A stretch of 64,000 nt of DNA from Symbiodinium natans (Eukaryota; Sar; Dinophyceae; Suessiales; Symbiodiniaceae), in contig CAJNDS010000149.1 in NCBI GenBank assembly GCA_905221605.1, forward strand, positions 151,235-215,234, read 5' to 3'. The position numbers were made by a program, and so were the translations under genes. Positions 60,741 through 64,000 of the stretch are shown piece after piece (position 1 is the first letter of the stretch; each line of letters begins with the position of its first letter). Below the pieces are notes generated by a model. That model was not told where the DNA came from. It saw only the letters and a program-made list of their open reading frames with translations, and did no database searches.

Positions 60741-61236
60741 GTGTTTTTGCTTCTGTGCTAGAAAAGACAGGCCTGTAATTAAACTTGTTCATACACTACA
60801 TTAATTCAAACACAATGCGTAATAGGGAACCTGACCTAGTGGCTTCACTTAAGCATTCATTGAAAGAGCTAAAACATGTTCCTTCTTCTTTTCGTGAACA
60901 AGCACAGTACTTAATTTAACTAAAGTTTTTCGTTTCTGGAAAATAACATACGTACAGTCTTTCCAACAGTTTGATTAGTCTTCTGAAGGTGTTTTTGCTT
61001 CTGTGCTAGAAAAGACAGGCCTGTAATTAAACTTGTTCATACACTACATTAATTAAAACATAATGCGTAATAGGGAACCTGACCTAATGGCTTCACTTAA
61101 GCATTCATTGAAAGAGCTAAAACATGTTCCTTCTTCTTTTCGTGAACAAGCACAGTACTTAATTTAACTAAAGTTTTTCGTTTCTACAAAATAAAATACG
61201 TAAAGTCTTTCCAACAATTCGATTAGTCTTCTGAAG
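60741..61236 (+). repeat. 248-bp tandem duplication in AT-rich DNA
   Basis: Copies 60,741-60,988 and 60,989-61,236 are the same length, head to tail, with only a handful of substitutions. Non-coding. Confidence 0.92.
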
Positions 61237-61808
61237 GGTTAAGTAAATAAACTGAGTTCGTAGACCAATAATTAACTAAAGGAATTCAATGAACTAAACT
61301 TACTAAGAACAGTAACTACGGCCTTTTGTTTGCTGATACTAATGCAGTCAAAATCATTTCAATTGTGGATTTAGTTTACTTAAAGGTGAAGCAAATGAAT
61401 GAAACTAATTAGTATACCCTTAACTAAACGAATTCGATAATTTAAATTAAACAAGCCACGATCCTTAACAACAATTCAATTGGTTCAGCCTGACTAGACT
61501 AATTACTTTAAACGAATACTTTAATAGGCCTTCCCAAGAAACAACTACATTTAGTTTCTTATTCTACGAGGTAGACAGCATTCAACTAACTAAATGTCTA
61601 TCCTTTTTTTACTTCAACCTCAACCAGACTAAATGAATGACAGTTGTAAAGCAAATTAGATTAATTAAAGGCTAATTATCAGGAAACTTGACCTCGTCGC
61701 GTCATTTAGGCATTACATCGATTAGATAAATGTTACTTACATCACAGTTTTTAACAAATAGTTGAATTAGCTTTATTGCTGCTGAACTGTGCTCTCTGAA
61801 CAAACAAA
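61237..61808. other. AT-rich stretch, no gene
   Basis: Rich in TTAATTAAA and AACTAA words, like 8.13-8.57 kb. Nothing coding. Confidence 0.45.
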
Positions 61809-62912
61809 ACCAATTCTGGAGGCCTCTAATTACAAGGCAGGCCGTCACGAAAAGATTGGTTTTTAGGGACAGTACAGCACTTTGGGGATCTGAAGGGCTG
61901 AAAGTGCTGTACTGTCCCTAACAAAGCAATCCCAGAAGCGGAAAACGCTGTACTGTCCCTAAAAAACCTGCACCTCAGACCCTCAAAGTGCTGTACTGTC
62001 CCTAAAAAACCAATCCCATAAACATAAAGTGCCGTACTGTCCCTAAAAAACCTAAAAAACCAATTCTGGAGGCCTATACAGGTAGACCCTCACGAAAAGA
62101 TTGGTTTTTTAGGGACAGTACAGCACTTTCAGCACCTCAGGCCTTCAAAGTGCCGCACTGTCCCTAAAAAACCAATCCCAGAAGCAGAAAGTGCCGTACT
62201 GTCCCTAAAAAACCTAAAAAACTAATTCTGGAGGCCTATACAGGTAGACACTCACGAAAAGATTGGTTTTTTAGGGACAGTACAGCACTTTCAGCACCTA
62301 CTGTCCCTAAAAAACCAACCCCAGAAGCAGAAAGTGCCGTACTGTCCCTAAAAAACCTAAAAAACCAATTCTGGAGGCCTATACAGGTAGACCCTCACGA
62401 AAAGATTGGTTTTTTAGGGACAGTACAGCACTTTCAGCACCTCAGGCCTTCAAAGTGCCGCACTGTCCCTAAAAAACCAATCTTTGGAAGAGGGCCTGTC
62501 TGTATAGGCCACCAGAATTGGTTTTTTAGGTTTTTAGGGACAGTACGGCACTTTCTGGGATTGGTTTTTTAGGGACAGTACAGCAGTTTCAGCACCTCAG
62601 GCCTTCAAAGTGCCGTACTGTCCCTAAAAAACCAATCTTTGGAAGAGGGCCTGTCTGTATAGGCCACCAGAATTGGTTTTTTAGGTTTTTTAGGGACAGT
62701 ACTGCTTCTGGGATTGGTTTTTTTAGGGACAGTACAGCACTTTCAGCACCTCAGGCCTTCGAAGTGCCGTACTGTCCCAAAAAAACCAATCTTTTGAGGA
62801 GAGCCTGTCTTGATAGGCCTCCAGAATTGGTTTTTTAGGTTTTTTAGGGACAGTACAGCACTTTCAGCTTCTGGGATTGGTTTTTTCGGGACAGTACAGC
62901 ACTTTCACTCCT
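61809..62912. repeat. Inverted hairpin array, 21 copies of a 19-base core
   Basis: The core AGGGACAGTACAGCACTTT appears about 10 times and its complement about 11 times, some copies with one or two changes or truncated. Longer units beginning CCAATTCTGG start at 61,809, 62,060, 62,222 and 62,365; inverted units end at about 62,521, 62,675 and 62,830, so the block is a large palindrome centred near 62,443. Adjacent opposed cores form hairpins of about 78 bases with about 28-bp stems and loops of about 18. It ends at a short CCCTAAA run (62,913-62,933). No ORF. Confidence 0.9.
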
Positions 62913-62989
62913 AAACCCTAAACCCTACAAGAGGCAAGTCATCTGAGGCCGGTACCTGAGACAGGGAAGAAAATGAGACCTAGGTACTT

Positions 62990-63010
62990 GGGGGGGGGGG
63001 GGGGTGGGTA

Positions 63011-63049
<39 letters not shown>

Positions 63050-63191
63050 TACATACATACATATACATATATACCTATATACCTATATACCTATATACCT
63101 ATATACCTATATACCTATATACCTATATATATATACCTATATACCTATATACCTATATACCTATATATACCTATATACCTATATACATACA

Positions 63192-63227
<36 letters not shown>

Positions 63228-63318
63228 TATATACATATATACATATATACATATATACATATATACATATATACATATATACATATATACATATATACAT
63301 ATATACATATATACATAT
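62990..63318. repeat. Poly-G plus TA-rich compound microsatellite
   Basis: G15 (62,990-63,004), GGGTACCATATATAT, then successive arrays of TA, CATA, CCTATATA and CATATATA units. Confidence 0.95.
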
Positions 63319-63906
63319 CCGCCGACCCCAGCGGCAGCGGGGCGGCGTCAGTGAAGACCCATTTCTCCTGCGTGCTTTCGCCCTCCCCTCCCCTCATCAA
63401 TGGCTTCGCCCGCTCCGACCCTTGGCTTCATGGCCTCATGGCCCCTCCGCAGATAATGGCTCACCAGCGAAGGCTCCACTCCGCCCCACTATGGCCCAAA
63501 GGCAGGCCCATGTCCCCTTCATGAGCCAGGCCCTTGGGCCCCCCGTATGGGGGCAGGCGCCCTGCCCGCTGCCTCCGTCTCCCGCCCCCGTCTCCCGTCC
63601 ATCCCAAACTGAAGAAGCGGAGCCATGGCCCTTGCCTAGCTGAGGAAGCTGGACTTGAAGGCCCCATGCCTAAGCTGAGGAAGCTGGACTTGAAGGGCCC
63701 TAACCCCCCCCCCCGTCCCCATCAGCCGTGGTGTCCCGCCTTGTCTCATGGGTTCATACGCCCACTCCCGCTCATGCACCAATCCCCCATCCTCATACTC
63801 CCATGACCCCATGGCCTCCATCTCCATCCCCCCGCCCTCTCCCTTTTCCGCCCTGGGCCCCGCCTCGTTTCATGGCTCCACACGCCCGCTGACTTTGGAG
63901 GGGTTC

Positions 63907-63907
<1 letters not shown>
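63319..63907. other. GC-rich stretch with inverted copies of the 59.7-kb word; no gene
   Basis: AAGCTGAGGAAGCTGGACTT and a near copy occur near 63,640-63,695, inverted relative to 59.7-59.9 kb. Otherwise C-rich, simple-looking sequence. Confidence 0.5.

Positions 63908-64000
<93 letters not shown>
63908..64000 (+). repeat. (GA)n microsatellite, runs off the right edge
   Basis: At least 46 pure GA units. Confidence 0.97.

Noticed and set aside
61809-62912. CRISPR array
   Set aside because: Copies occur in both orientations, spacing is irregular, spacers are shared rather than unique, and the context is eukaryotic.
62973-63524. 183-codon frame rich in Tyr/Ile
   Set aside because: Produced by TA/CATA microsatellites.

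Overview
The window looks like repeat-rich nuclear DNA from a large-genome protist, most likely a dinoflagellate (Symbiodiniaceae or relative). This is an inference. It rests on the domain architecture of several Ty1/copia-type Pol proteins, CCCTAAA-type telomere-like islands, very long homopolymer and dinucleotide tracts, short exon-like coding islands with apparent GC or GA splice donors, and possible remnants of the dinoflagellate spliced leader. I found no complete host gene, rRNA or tRNA.

Layout: (1) 1-6.2 kb, copia element A, running off the left edge; its Gag-protease-integrase ORF is followed, after a frame change, by a methyltransferase-like domain, reverse transcriptase (RT) and RNase H. 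(2) 6.2-20.8 kb, non-coding repeat country: a hairpin-bearing tandem array, poly-G/poly-C tracts, GT and CT microsatellites, and a nested palindrome around telomere-like sequence at 18.0-18.9 kb. (3) 21.1-26.6 kb, degenerate copia element B with a 2-oxoglutarate dioxygenase-like domain and a membrane-segment ORF3. (4) 26.9-31.4 kb, dispersed CT-bearing repeats and a few exon-like islands, one ubiquitin-like. (5) 31.4-34.8 kb, a compact DIRS-order retroelement with split direct repeats (A1-ORF-B1-A2-B2) and no visible recombinase. (6) 35-43 kb, exon-like islands among GA/CT tracts, perhaps one or more host genes. (7) 44.8-45.8 kb, a long G tract, a GTATATAT array and telomere-like repeats that abut a truncated gag-protease (element D, minus strand, 45.75-48.25 kb). 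(8) 48,714-59,578, a full-length minus-strand copia element C with near-identical 363-bp LTRs and a 5-bp target duplication. (9) 59.6-64 kb, palindromes, an AT-rich 248-bp tandem duplication, a 21-copy inverted hairpin array, TA-rich microsatellites and a terminal GA tract.

The main biological theme is retroelement cargo. In the three copia elements with this region present, the interval between integrase and RT holds an extra enzyme-like domain: methyltransferase-like in A, Fe(II)/2-oxoglutarate dioxygenase-like in B and C. B and C also carry an ORF with a membrane segment after RNase H, in the position where some LTR elements carry env-like genes. Functions are inferred from motifs read by eye; no database search was possible.
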